Part shown: positions 45,092-53,954 of the stretch, one piece after another
Layout: each line of letters starts with the position of its first letter
Numbering within the stretch: the stretch's first letter is position 1
NCBI GenBank assembly: GCA_002319955.1
Contig: DCJS01000038.1
Span: 9,630-71,553, forward strand
DNA: 61,924 nucleotides
Source: Flavobacteriales bacterium UBA1694
Lineage (GTDB): Bacteria > Bacteroidota > Bacteroidia > Flavobacteriales > Weeksellaceae
Direction of reading: 5' to 3'
Made by a program: the position numbers and the translations under genes
The notes under the pieces: model-generated
Databases searched by the model: none
Told to the model about the DNA's origin: nothing
What the model saw: only the letters and a program-made list of their open reading frames with translations

Positions 45092-46363
45092 CTACCCAAT
45101 TTGTGTGCCTTCCGGAATACTCGCGCCTTTTTTAATCACCACGATGCCATCTTTGATGGAATGCGTATGAAAGTCACCGTCTTGCAAATGCTTGCCACCA
45201 ATAATTTTAACATGGTTGCCTATGCGCGCATTCTTGTCAATAATGGCGCGGTCGATATAGCAGTATTTACCAATCCCAAGGTTTGGTTCCCCTGTGCGGT
45301 CATTTTCCACGATTTGATCGGTGGGTTGGTAGAAATCAGCCCCCATGATGTAGGAATTGAGAACTGAGCTTCCTTTATCCACACGTGTTCGGTTTCCGAT
45401 GACGGAGTTCTCAATTTTATCAGCCATAATAATACAGCCGTCTGCGAAAATAGCGCGCTGCACGTAGGAGCCAAGAATTTTGGTTGGTGGAAGCATCCTG
45501 GCGCGCGAATAGATCGGCTTGCTGCTAAAGAGGTTGAATTTCGGGAAATCCTGCACCAAATCAATATTGGCCTCATAAAACGATTCAATGGTTCCAATGT
45601 CGGTCCAATACCCACCATATTGGTAGCTTAGGGTTTTATAGCCTTTTTTAATAGCGTTCGGAATTAAATCCTTTCCAAAGTCGTCCCCCGGATCTTCCTC
45701 AAACATTTTGCGAATGATGCCCTTATTAAACACGTAAATCCCCATGGAGGCAAGGTAATGTTTGCCTTTTGCAAAGTTCTCTTCAGACACCTCACTGCGC
45801 CACTCGGAAAGTACATCGTTACTTGGCTTCTCTATAAAAGATTCAATGGCACTCTGAGAATTTGATTTTAAAATTCCAAAGCCACTCGCGTCTTTCTCTT
45901 CGACCGGGATGGTCGCAATAGTGACGTCTCCTTGATTGGCAATGTGAAAGTCTATCATTTGTCTAAAATCCATCTCGTAGAGCTGATCTCCCGAGAGGAT
46001 TAAAACGTAATCGAAATCGTATTTCTCTAAATGCCGCATGCTCTGCCTTACGGCATCTGCGGTCCCTTGAAACCACTCATCGCTGTCGATATTTTGTTCT
46101 GCAGCAAGAATATCCACAAAGCCACGGCTGAAAATATCAAAATGGTAGGAATTCTTAATATGCGAATTTAAAGACGCTGAATTAAACTGCGTCAACACCA
46201 TTATTCGGTTAAATCCAGAATTCAGGCAGTTCGAAATTGGAATATCCACCAGTCGGTATTTGCCAGCAATTGGAACTGCAGGCTTACTTCTTGACTGTGT
46301 TAAAGGGAAAAGACGACTTCCTCGCCCACCGCCCAGTACTATGGAAATCACATTGGGTTTCAT
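45092..46363 (-). CDS. glgC: Glucose-1-phosphate adenylyltransferase
   Basis: Makes ADP-glucose, the committed step of glycogen synthesis. The 423-residue protein begins ISIVLGGGRGSRLFPLTQSRSKPAVPIAGKYRLVDIPISNCLNSG, the canonical ADP-glucose pyrophosphorylase signature, with LSGDQLYEMD, IEKPSND and a C-terminal left-handed beta helix (hexapeptide repeats). It is third in the glgB-glgA-glgC order. Confidence 0.97.
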   Translation of the reverse strand: MKPNVISIVLGGGRGSRLFPLTQSRSKPAVPIAGKYRLVDIPISNCLNSGFNRIMVLTQFNSASLNSHIKNSYHFDIFSRGFVDILAAEQNIDSDEWFQGTADAVRQSMRHLEKYDFDYVLILSGDQLYEMDFRQMIDFHIANQGDVTIATIPVEEKDASGFGILKSNSQSAIESFIEKPSNDVLSEWRSEVSEENFAKGKHYLASMGIYVFNKGIIRKMFEEDPGDDFGKDLIPNAIKKGYKTLSYQYGGYWTDIGTIESFYEANIDLVQDFPKFNLFSSKPIYSRARMLPPTKILGSYVQRAIFADGCIIMADKIENSVIGNRTRVDKGSSVLNSYIMGADFYQPTDQIVENDRTGEPNLGIGKYCYIDRAIIDKNARIGNHVKIIGGKHLQDGDFHTHSIKDGIVVIKKGASIPEGTQIG

Positions 46364-46435
46364 AAGCTATTTGTGTATTTTGTTAGTGCAAAATCTAAAA
46401 TTCAATCGCAGAACAGGGCTCTACGCTTAAACTCG

Positions 46436-47848
46436 TTAATAAGATTCATATAAAGTTACATAATTTTTAGCGGAACGCTCCCATGAAAAATCAAAATCCA
46501 TGTTCGAGTGAACAAGGGCCTTCATGGTTGGAACCTGCTGATAAAGGCTTAATGCGCGAAGCATTGCCTCGACACAGGCCTCACTACTTGCGTAGGTGAA
46601 ATTTAAGCCCGCACCACCGGAACTAATATCCTTTACCGTGTCTTTTAGCCCCCCTGTGTAGCGCACAATGGGCACGGTTCCGTAGCGCATTGCATACATT
46701 TGGTTCAGTCCACAAGGCTCCACGCGAGACGGCATCAAAAGAAAATCAGAAGCGGCGTAAATTTGATGGGAAAGCCCCTCATTATACCCCAGACCAAGGG
46801 CGAAATTCGAAAACTTGAGCGTAAGCTCCTCAAGGGTTTTCTCTAAGCCAGGATCCCCAGATCCTAAAACGATAATATTAAGGGCCCCGTAGGTCCTCAC
46901 GATGCTTTCAACAATAATAGCGGGAAGGAAATCAGCCCCTTTCTCCCCCGCAAAACGGCCAATAAAACCAAAGAGTGGTAAGTCGGGATTAAGGCCAAAG
47001 GCTTCACAGACGATTGCTTTATTTTTTGCTTTTCCTTCAAGGGCTGTACTTTTCTTATAGTGGTAAGGCAAATGGCTATCCGTTTGAGGATCCCAAATCT
47101 CGGTATCAATGCCATTTATAATCCCATAGGCTTTCGCGCGCTCCATTTGAATTAGACACTCTAGACCTTTAAAATCCACAAGAAGCTCCTCCATATACCC
47201 CATCGATACGGCATTGAAGGCGTGCGCGCATTTAATCATAGCGGCCAGGGGGTTAATCTTGCCATCCCAGTCTAATAGACCCAGATGAGCGCGGTCACGA
47301 ACCGGTGGAAAATAAGAGAGCATCTCCCAATGCATTTGTCCCTGGTATTCGCCGTTATGAATGGTTCCAATCGTGCGCACCCCTCGAAGCGGCTCAAATT
47401 CTGGGCAGTGCTCGATCAAAAATGGCACGAGCCCAGTATGGGAATCGTGGCAGTGCAAAACATCCACTTTACGGCTCATCGCGCTTAACCAATGGAGCGC
47501 CGCGTGTTGAAATGCGAGATACTGCTGACTTTCATCCCAATAGCCGTAAGGGTTTTCCCGATCGAGTAGGCCTGGAATCCGAACTAAATAAAGCTCAAAG
47601 CCTAGAGTCGAGTCCTTTTGTTTTAATACTTCGACCGCGTAGGGCGTCTGATTTTGATGAATCCAACCCTCAAAAACAGATTCAAATTCATGGCTACGAA
47701 CATACTCACGGTTGTACCAAGGCATGACCACGCGGGCCTGAATCCCCGGGATTTTATTTTGATATTTCGGAAGTGCCCCCACCACATCGCCCAGTCCACC
47801 GACTTTGGCGACAGGAAAACATTCCATAGAAAGGTGGTAAATAACCAT
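46436..47848 (-). CDS. glgA: Glycogen synthase
   Basis: GT5 enzyme extending alpha-1,4-glucan from ADP-glucose. The 470-residue protein has the ADP-glucose-binding opening KVGGLGDVVGALPK, then HCHDSHTGLVPF, IGTIHNGEYQG, LFGFIGRFAGEKGAD and MPSRVEPCGLNQMYAMRYG. Length is normal for the bacterial enzyme. It lies 59 bp after glgB and 72 bp before glgC. Confidence 0.97.
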   Translation of the reverse strand: MVIYHLSMECFPVAKVGGLGDVVGALPKYQNKIPGIQARVVMPWYNREYVRSHEFESVFEGWIHQNQTPYAVEVLKQKDSTLGFELYLVRIPGLLDRENPYGYWDESQQYLAFQHAALHWLSAMSRKVDVLHCHDSHTGLVPFLIEHCPEFEPLRGVRTIGTIHNGEYQGQMHWEMLSYFPPVRDRAHLGLLDWDGKINPLAAMIKCAHAFNAVSMGYMEELLVDFKGLECLIQMERAKAYGIINGIDTEIWDPQTDSHLPYHYKKSTALEGKAKNKAIVCEAFGLNPDLPLFGFIGRFAGEKGADFLPAIIVESIVRTYGALNIIVLGSGDPGLEKTLEELTLKFSNFALGLGYNEGLSHQIYAASDFLLMPSRVEPCGLNQMYAMRYGTVPIVRYTGGLKDTVKDISSGGAGLNFTYASSEACVEAMLRALSLYQQVPTMKALVHSNMDFDFSWERSAKNYVTLYESY

Positions 47849-47907
47849 ACGCTTTTAGACTTATAAATTAAGTTGCTTCTATTTAATTTTAGGCCTTTCC
47901 AAAGGCG

Positions 47908-49836
47908 CTATTTCAAGTTTTTCTCAGGGCGCTGTTTTAAGACCAGGGCGCAAAGGGGCGGCACCTGAAGCCTAAAACTTTGCTCATGCTGTTTCCAAGG
48001 GATCTTCTCGAGGCTTTGGAGCTCTGCCTTCACCCCACTTCCCCCATAAATTGTGTCATCCGAGTTTAACACCACCTCCCAGGACTGCTCACTTCCCACG
48101 CCAATGCGGTAATCCAAAACCTGGGGTTTAAGGTTTAACACCACCATTACCTTCTCAAAAGCCTTGGAATCTGGGGCGGTTTTACGAAGGTAGATATAGA
48201 GTGAATTTTGCCTATCGTCCGCCTCTACCCACTCAAAACCTTGAGGGCTAAACTGGGCCTGATAGAGCGCCTTTTCATTTCGGTAAAGCTTATTCAGATC
48301 CTTTACGAGCCTTTGTAGGCCTTTATGCGGCGCATGAGCAAGTAAAGACCAGTCCAGGCCTTTAGCAAAATCCCATTCGCTTGTTTGGCCGAATTCGCCA
48401 CCCATAAATAGAAGCTTGGCTCCAGGATGCGTGAACATATAGGTATAGAGCGCCCTTAAATTTGCGAATTTCTGCCACTCATCGCCTGGCATTTTATAAA
48501 TCAAAGGACTTTTTCCATGCACCACCTCATCGTGTGAAAGCGGCATCATGTACGATTCATTATTCATGTAGACGCTTGAAAACGTCAGTTTGTGGTGGGC
48601 CTCAAAGCGGGAATCAAACTCGGTTGAAAAATAGGCTAAAGTATCATGCATCCAGCCCATCATCCATTTCATTCCAAAGCCAACCCCTCCCTGAGAAACG
48701 GGTTTGGTTAGCATCGGAAAATCTGAACTTTCCTCCGCAATACTTAAAGTATCCGGAAAATAGGTGGCTATCGCCCTATTAAACGCTTCTAAAAAGTCCT
48801 TCGCTTCTAAATTGACATTGCCACCAAATTGGTTTGGAACCCATTGGTCAGGCTCTCTGGCATAATCTAAGTACAGCATTGAAGTGACGGCATCGACTCT
48901 AAGGCCGTCGGCATGGTAGCGCTCGAGCCAAAATAGGGCATTCGAAATAAGGAACGACTTGACCTCAGGTCGGCCGTAATTGAACAAATGAGAATTCCAC
49001 TGCGGATGGTAACCCTGGCGTGGATCTTCGTGTTCGTAGAGAAAGGTGCCATCAAAATAATGCAGCCCGTTGGCATCGCCTGGGAAATGCGAAGGCACCC
49101 AATCTAAAAGCACCCCTATTCCATTTTGATGCAGCACATCAATAAGATGCATTAAATCTTGAGGAGGTCCAAAACGAGAATTGGCTGCAAAAAAGCCCGT
49201 GATCTGATAGCCCCAGCTTGGTTCGTAAGGATGCTCCATGACGGGCATAAACTCGACATGGGTAAAGCCCATTTCTAGAATATAGGGTACTAAGGCGCTT
49301 TCAATTTCTTTATAACTTAAAAAGCGCGTCGGGTTTTCATTCTCGCGCTTCCAGGAGCCTAGATGAAGTTCATAGACTGAAAGAGGCGCACAAAGACTGT
49401 TTTTCTCTGCGCGACTTGCCATCCAGGCTTTATCTTTCCACTCGTACCAGGTGCTTGAAATAAGGGACGAGGCTTGTACATTTTGTTCCCAACTGAGCGC
49501 AAATGGGTCGCTTTTTTCGAGCAGTTCGCCCTTTTGAGTGCGCACAGCATATTTATAAAGCGTCCCTAAGGTTAGCCCCTCAATAAACCCTTCCCAGATT
49601 CCCGATCCATCCCAACGCGGATAGAGGGCATGCGATTCCGAGTGCCAGGAATTAAAATTCCCAATGACAGACACCTTTTGAGCGTTTGGAGCCCAAACGG
49701 CAAAATAGGTCCCCTGTGCCCCTTCGTGTTCAAGGGTGTGGGCACCAAATTTCTCGTAAAGACGGTAATGTTTACCTTCACAAAAAAGGTGAACATCTTG
49801 TGGACTAAATAGAGAATAGGGTTTTACGGGCTTCAT
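47908..49836 (-). CDS. glgB: 1,4-alpha-glucan branching enzyme
   Basis: GH13 enzyme forming alpha-1,6 branches in glycogen. From the ATG at 49836 it has 642 residues: the CBM48-like N-terminal domain (GTYFAVWAPNAQKVSVIGNFNSW), then the catalytic barrel with VDAVTSMLYLDY (nucleophile Asp), AEESSDFP (acid/base Glu) and LSHDEVVHGK (third Asp). The more upstream in-frame start would add an unrelated hydrophobic stretch and lies in AT-rich non-coding DNA. First gene of glgB-glgA-glgC. Confidence 0.97.
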   Translation of the reverse strand: MKPVKPYSLFSPQDVHLFCEGKHYRLYEKFGAHTLEHEGAQGTYFAVWAPNAQKVSVIGNFNSWHSESHALYPRWDGSGIWEGFIEGLTLGTLYKYAVRTQKGELLEKSDPFALSWEQNVQASSLISSTWYEWKDKAWMASRAEKNSLCAPLSVYELHLGSWKRENENPTRFLSYKEIESALVPYILEMGFTHVEFMPVMEHPYEPSWGYQITGFFAANSRFGPPQDLMHLIDVLHQNGIGVLLDWVPSHFPGDANGLHYFDGTFLYEHEDPRQGYHPQWNSHLFNYGRPEVKSFLISNALFWLERYHADGLRVDAVTSMLYLDYAREPDQWVPNQFGGNVNLEAKDFLEAFNRAIATYFPDTLSIAEESSDFPMLTKPVSQGGVGFGMKWMMGWMHDTLAYFSTEFDSRFEAHHKLTFSSVYMNNESYMMPLSHDEVVHGKSPLIYKMPGDEWQKFANLRALYTYMFTHPGAKLLFMGGEFGQTSEWDFAKGLDWSLLAHAPHKGLQRLVKDLNKLYRNEKALYQAQFSPQGFEWVEADDRQNSLYIYLRKTAPDSKAFEKVMVVLNLKPQVLDYRIGVGSEQSWEVVLNSDDTIYGGSGVKAELQSLEKIPWKQHEQSFRLQVPPLCALVLKQRPEKNLK

Positions 49837-50199
49837 CGGGATTAAACGGCTAGTATTATACGACTCTAATTTACGAATATATAGCAAGTAGAATAAAAAA
49901 AGTGTGAGAATTTCCAATTTAATTCCCTTGGGCGCAGTAAAGTCTGCAGCAGCAGGCAATTTAATCGAAAACCAAACTCTTAAAGGGGCCCTAAAGGGGT
50001 AATTTAGGTCGAAGCACCTTTGGCGTATTAAGACAATTCACCGGCCTAGCACTCAGGGGTCTGTGGCGCAGAATCGTTAAGGTGAGAAGTGAAAAGAGGG
50101 CCTATATTACTGTTTTTAATTTTAGGCTTTGTCAACCGAATGAAAAACAATATCTTAGCTTTAGTCGAAAACTCACTTGCAGTTTAATGCCTCAAGCTC
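49837..50199. other. Intergenic region between divergent glgB and amidoligase operon
   Basis: No gene is supported. No TAnnTTTG box with good spacing is found for either side; TAGCTTTA (50156-50163) is the nearest match for the plus-strand operon. The two large operons share this control region. Confidence 0.35.
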
Positions 50200-50910
50200 A
50201 TGCCAAAAATTGAACACACCGACTTTTATTCTCACGTTCTTGGAAGGGAAATCGCCGTCCAAGTGACGGGGCATGAGGGGTACCCACTGCTGATGTTTCC
50301 CACCTCTCTTGGCTCCTATACGCAGAATCATGACTTTAAATTAAACCAAAGTATTGAGTGGTTTGTCACCCAAGGCAAACTTAAACTTTATAATATCGAG
50401 ACTTTAGACCGACTTACCTTTTACCACGAGGGGCTCACTCCTTGGGAGCGCCTTAAAAATTACGACCTCTATATGGAATTCCTGGCCACAGAGTACATTC
50501 CTTATTTACAGAGGCTTCATAGAACACCGAGAATTGCGGTTGCAGGAGTCAGTTTCGGGGCGTATCACAGTGCCAATTTGACCTTCCGTTTTCCTAATTT
50601 GGTGTCGCATGCTTTTTTGCTCTCAGGCCTTTATTCTATTCGCGAATTGATGGAAGGCCTAAACGATGATTTAGTGTATTTTAATTCGCCTGAAGAATTT
50701 GTCAGAAATGACGATCAGGCCAAGTACACCCACTTGCAACTTGTGTTAAGCACCTCGGATCAGGACGTGTGTAAAGAACCGACTCGGCGTCTAGCCGCTT
50801 GTTTAAATGAGAAAAATATCACCCACTGGTACGATGAGAAAATCGGCATGCCCCACGACTGGCCACTTTGGAGAGAAGTCTTACCCCGTTTCATAGGCGC
50901 CTATTTTTAA
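50200..50910 (+). CDS. Alpha/beta-hydrolase, putative esterase (COG4947-like)
   Basis: A 236-residue alpha/beta-hydrolase. The nucleophile elbow GVSFGAYH (Ser about residue 118), an Asp in STSDQDVC and the histidine in MPHDWPLW form a plausible triad. No signal peptide. Proteins of this short esterase-like form are known in neighbourhoods of ATP-grasp and GCS2-type ligases, where they may cleave an ester or amide of the pathway product. First gene of the operon; the ATP-grasp gene begins 47 bp later. Confidence 0.8.
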   Translation: MPKIEHTDFYSHVLGREIAVQVTGHEGYPLLMFPTSLGSYTQNHDFKLNQSIEWFVTQGKLKLYNIETLDRLTFYHEGLTPWERLKNYDLYMEFLATEYIPYLQRLHRTPRIAVAGVSFGAYHSANLTFRFPNLVSHAFLLSGLYSIRELMEGLNDDLVYFNSPEEFVRNDDQAKYTHLQLVLSTSDQDVCKEPTRRLAACLNEKNITHWYDEKIGMPHDWPLWREVLPRFIGAYF

Positions 50911-50957
50911 ATCGATAGAAATTTAATAGAAAAACACACAAAATACGTTGAAATAAA

Positions 50958-51914
50958 ATGAAAAAAATCGGAATTCTTTTTGGCATGGAAGACACCTTCC
51001 CCTGGGCCTTTATTGAGCGGGTCAATGCCCTTTCTAACGGGGAGTGCCACGCGCAGGCCCTTAAAATAGACCAGTTGCAACAAGGGAAGCATTACGGTTA
51101 CGCGGTGATTATCGATCGAATTTCGCACGATGTGCCATTTTACAGGGCGTATCTTAAAAATGCAGCTGCCCAAGGAACCTATGTGATTAACAACCCATTT
51201 TGGTGGAGTGCGGATGAGAAATTTTTCAATAATACCCTAATGACTCGTTTAAATATTCCGGTGCCCAAAACCATGTTACTGCCCTCGCATCAGCGGCCGG
51301 CAAACACCACGGAATCGTCGTTTCGAAACTTGGAATTCCCACTGGATTGGGAGGCCATCTTTTCCTACGTTGGGTTCCCTTGTTATTTAAAACCCCATGA
51401 CGGTGGCGGTTGGAAAAACGTCTACCGCTGTGAAACCAAAGAGCAGTTCTGGGCCTCTTACGCCCAGAGCGAGCAGCTCGTTATGATGCTTCAAGAAGAA
51501 GTGGATTTTGATTTGTATTACCGCGTGTACTGCGTGGGGCAAAAATACGTTCACATTATGCCCTATGAGCCCAGAAACCAGCCCCATCTTCGCTACCAAA
51601 CGGATTCTCGATTCAATAGAGAAGGGAACGAAAAACTCTTTTCGCAAATGCACGAGTTAACGCTAAGAATTAATAAAGCCTTGGGTTACGATTTTAACAC
51701 GGTTGAATTCGCAGTTCGTGATGGCATTCCTTATGCCATCGATTTTTGCAATCCAGCACCTGACGCGGATAAGAACTCCGTTGGTGAAGAAAACTACCAA
51801 TGGATTGTGGAGCACTCAGCGCGCTTTGCGATCGAAAAAGCGAAACAACACAAAGAAGGGAAAGTTTCTCTGGCGTGGGGCGATTTCGTCAAGGACTCAT
51901 TAAAAGAGAATTAA
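50958..51914 (+). CDS. ATP-grasp ligase
   Basis: A 318-residue ATP-grasp protein, an enzyme type that joins a carboxylate to an amine via an acyl-phosphate. The N-terminal preATP-grasp part (KKIGILFGMEDTFP) is followed by the ATP-binding Lys145 and flexible loop DGGG (148-151), and the metal-binding residues Glu250 (NTVEFAV), Asp262 and Asn265 (AIDFCNP). All key positions are kept, so it should be active. Substrate unknown. It lies 19 bp before the GCS2-type ligase gene. Confidence 0.88.
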   Translation: MKKIGILFGMEDTFPWAFIERVNALSNGECHAQALKIDQLQQGKHYGYAVIIDRISHDVPFYRAYLKNAAAQGTYVINNPFWWSADEKFFNNTLMTRLNIPVPKTMLLPSHQRPANTTESSFRNLEFPLDWEAIFSYVGFPCYLKPHDGGGWKNVYRCETKEQFWASYAQSEQLVMMLQEEVDFDLYYRVYCVGQKYVHIMPYEPRNQPHLRYQTDSRFNREGNEKLFSQMHELTLRINKALGYDFNTVEFAVRDGIPYAIDFCNPAPDADKNSVGEENYQWIVEHSARFAIEKAKQHKEGKVSLAWGDFVKDSLKEN

Positions 51915-51933
51915 TCCCTTTAAAGGCTAAAGC

Positions 51934-53091
51934 ATGCATAACTTTACTATAGGCATCGAAGAGGAATACCAGATTATCGACAAAGACAGCCGCGATCTGG
52001 TTTCCCACGTCTCAAAAATCATTGAGGGTGGCAAAGCCACCCTGGAAAAGCGCCTTAAACACGAAATGCACGAATCTGTGGTGGAAATGGAAACGGGCAT
52101 TTGCAACACCATTCAAGAAGCTAAAGCGGAGCTTTACGATTTGCGCGCTAAACTCATTAAAACCGCCTACGAACAAGATTTAAGAGTTTGTGGCGGCGGA
52201 ACCCACCCATTTTCCCAGTGGCGATCGAGCACCATCACTAGCCAGGACCGCTATGATAAAATTGTGGAGGACATGGGCGATGTGGCCCGAGGCAACCTCA
52301 TTTTTGGACTCCATGTGCACATCGGAATCCCGTCGCGAAGCGAGGGGCTAAAAATCCAAAATGCCATGCGCTATTTTTTGCCGCATATTTATGCCCTCTC
52401 CACCTGTTCCCCTTTTTGGATTGGACGCGAGACGGGTTTTAAATCCTACCGCCAAGAAGTCTTTGCTAAATTTCCAAGAACCGGGATTCCAAGCTACTTT
52501 GCCTCCATCGCCGAACTTGACGAGTATATCGCCCTATTGATAAAGACGGGCGCCATTGACGATGCAAAAAAGATCTGGTGGGATCTCAGGGTTCACCCCA
52601 CCTACCCAACCCTTGAGTTTCGAATTTGCGACATGCCACTTCGCGTGGAAGAAACCGTCTGTTTAGCGGCCATCATGCAAGCTCTTACTCTAAAACTCTA
52701 CAAACTTCACCAGCAGAACATCACCTTTCGCTCCTACCGCCGTTTAATGATTAATGAGAATAAATGGCGCGCTTCAAAAAAAGGAATCCATAGCGAACTC
52801 ATTGACTTTGGAAAAGAAGCCTCTGTGCCTTATGAAACGCTTTTAGTGGAACTCCTTGAGTTTATAGACGATGTCGTGGATGAACTGGGCTCCAGAGACG
52901 AGGTGCAGTATGCCTGGGAAATTATGCGCCACGGCACAGGAGCCGACCGTCTCTTAAAAGTCTACCACGACACAAAGGATTTAAAACAAGTGGTCGATTA
53001 TATGATTGCGGAAACTCAAAGCGGGATCCCAATGCCTTTCGACAGCTGCGCTTGCACCCCAATTAATGACGTTCAAATCAAAGATTCATGA
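51934..53091 (+). CDS. Carboxylate-amine ligase, GCS2/YbdK type
   Basis: A 385-residue ligase of the glutamate-cysteine ligase 2 family (COG2170), glutamine-synthetase-like fold. Diagnostic motifs: FTIGIEEEYQII (residues 4-15), GGGTHP (87-92), HVHIG (127-131) and LEFRICD. Known relatives ligate an amino acid to another amine with ATP. The C-terminus is normal and the gene overlaps the next by four bases (ATGA). Combined with two ATP-grasp proteins this suggests a stepwise peptide or amide synthesis; substrates cannot be read from sequence. Confidence 0.93.
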   Translation: MHNFTIGIEEEYQIIDKDSRDLVSHVSKIIEGGKATLEKRLKHEMHESVVEMETGICNTIQEAKAELYDLRAKLIKTAYEQDLRVCGGGTHPFSQWRSSTITSQDRYDKIVEDMGDVARGNLIFGLHVHIGIPSRSEGLKIQNAMRYFLPHIYALSTCSPFWIGRETGFKSYRQEVFAKFPRTGIPSYFASIAELDEYIALLIKTGAIDDAKKIWWDLRVHPTYPTLEFRICDMPLRVEETVCLAAIMQALTLKLYKLHQQNITFRSYRRLMINENKWRASKKGIHSELIDFGKEASVPYETLLVELLEFIDDVVDELGSRDEVQYAWEIMRHGTGADRLLKVYHDTKDLKQVVDYMIAETQSGIPMPFDSCACTPINDVQIKDS

Positions 53092-53915
53092 GACCTCTAA
53101 AAATAGCCTTACTCGATTTAAATAACCAAGTGCCCAACCAGGGCATGCCCAGTATCTTAGCCCTCACTCAGAAGTTTCAAGCGAGCTCGCCCCTAGAAAT
53201 CGAAATAGACGCCTTCGAGGTGCGCATAAAACAGGAGCTTCCAAAGGTGAGGGATTACGATATTTTCATTTCCTCCGGTGGCCCGGGAAGCCCTCATCCC
53301 CGTGGCGAGCCTTGGGAAGGGCCCTACGCTGAATTCCTAGAGGCCCTTTGGGAGCACAACAAGACACACGCCGTTAAAAAATACGCCTTTTTAATTTGCT
53401 ACTCCTTTCAACTAGCGGTTTTGCATTGGCGCCTTGGGACGCTTAATAAACGTTTTTCGTATGGCTTTGGAATCATGCCTGTCCATAAAACAGACCGGGG
53501 TGATAAAGAGCCGTTATTCGAGTACTTACCCGATCCATTTTATGCCGTCGATTCACGAGGGTTTCAATTTATTGAGCCCGATTACCCCCGTATAGAAGCC
53601 CTAGGAATCGAGCTCCTTGCGCTTGAAAAAATTCGACCTCACATTGATTTTGAACGGGCAATCATGGCCGTGCGCTTCTCAAATGAAATCATTGGAACCC
53701 AGTTTCATCCTGAGGCCGAGCCTGAAAGCATGCTGATAAATTTAGAACTTTCGGAAAATAGGGCGGCAATGATTGAAAATTTTGGACTTGAAAAATACGA
53801 GCAAACCCGCGCGCAATTAGACGATCCGGATAAAATCCGCCTCACTCAGCGCACTATTTTACCTGGCTTCTTAGAATCCGCTGCAAAGGCGCTAACCACA
53901 CAAATCACCTCCTAG
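53088..53915 (+). CDS. Class I glutamine amidotransferase-like protein
   Basis: A 275-residue protein with a GATase I fold. The oxyanion strand ISSGGPGSPHP, Cys104 in FLICYSFQ, and His207 with Glu209 in GTQFHPEAEPE form the expected triad. The nucleophile elbow, usually G-x-C-x-G-x-Q, reads L-I-C-Y-S-F-Q, so both glycines are replaced while Cys and Gln stay. It may hydrolyse glutamine or another gamma-glutamyl amide. Translationally coupled to the GCS2 ligase gene, with a 39-bp gap to the next gene. Confidence 0.85.
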   Translation: MRPLKIALLDLNNQVPNQGMPSILALTQKFQASSPLEIEIDAFEVRIKQELPKVRDYDIFISSGGPGSPHPRGEPWEGPYAEFLEALWEHNKTHAVKKYAFLICYSFQLAVLHWRLGTLNKRFSYGFGIMPVHKTDRGDKEPLFEYLPDPFYAVDSRGFQFIEPDYPRIEALGIELLALEKIRPHIDFERAIMAVRFSNEIIGTQFHPEAEPESMLINLELSENRAAMIENFGLEKYEQTRAQLDDPDKIRLTQRTILPGFLESAAKALTTQITS

Positions 53916-53954
53916 AAATCCCATAGGCCAAATTGCATCCTAGAATGAAAAGCC

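Noticed and set aside
16663..45385. Perfect DnaA boxes (TTATCCACA) inside the M14 and glgC genes
   Set aside because: Isolated within coding sequence; a 9-mer match is expected about once by chance in this length, so no origin is claimed from them.
49837..50199. Riboswitch or small RNA in the glgB/operon intergenic region
   Set aside because: No conserved riboswitch core or terminator-like hairpin was recognised.
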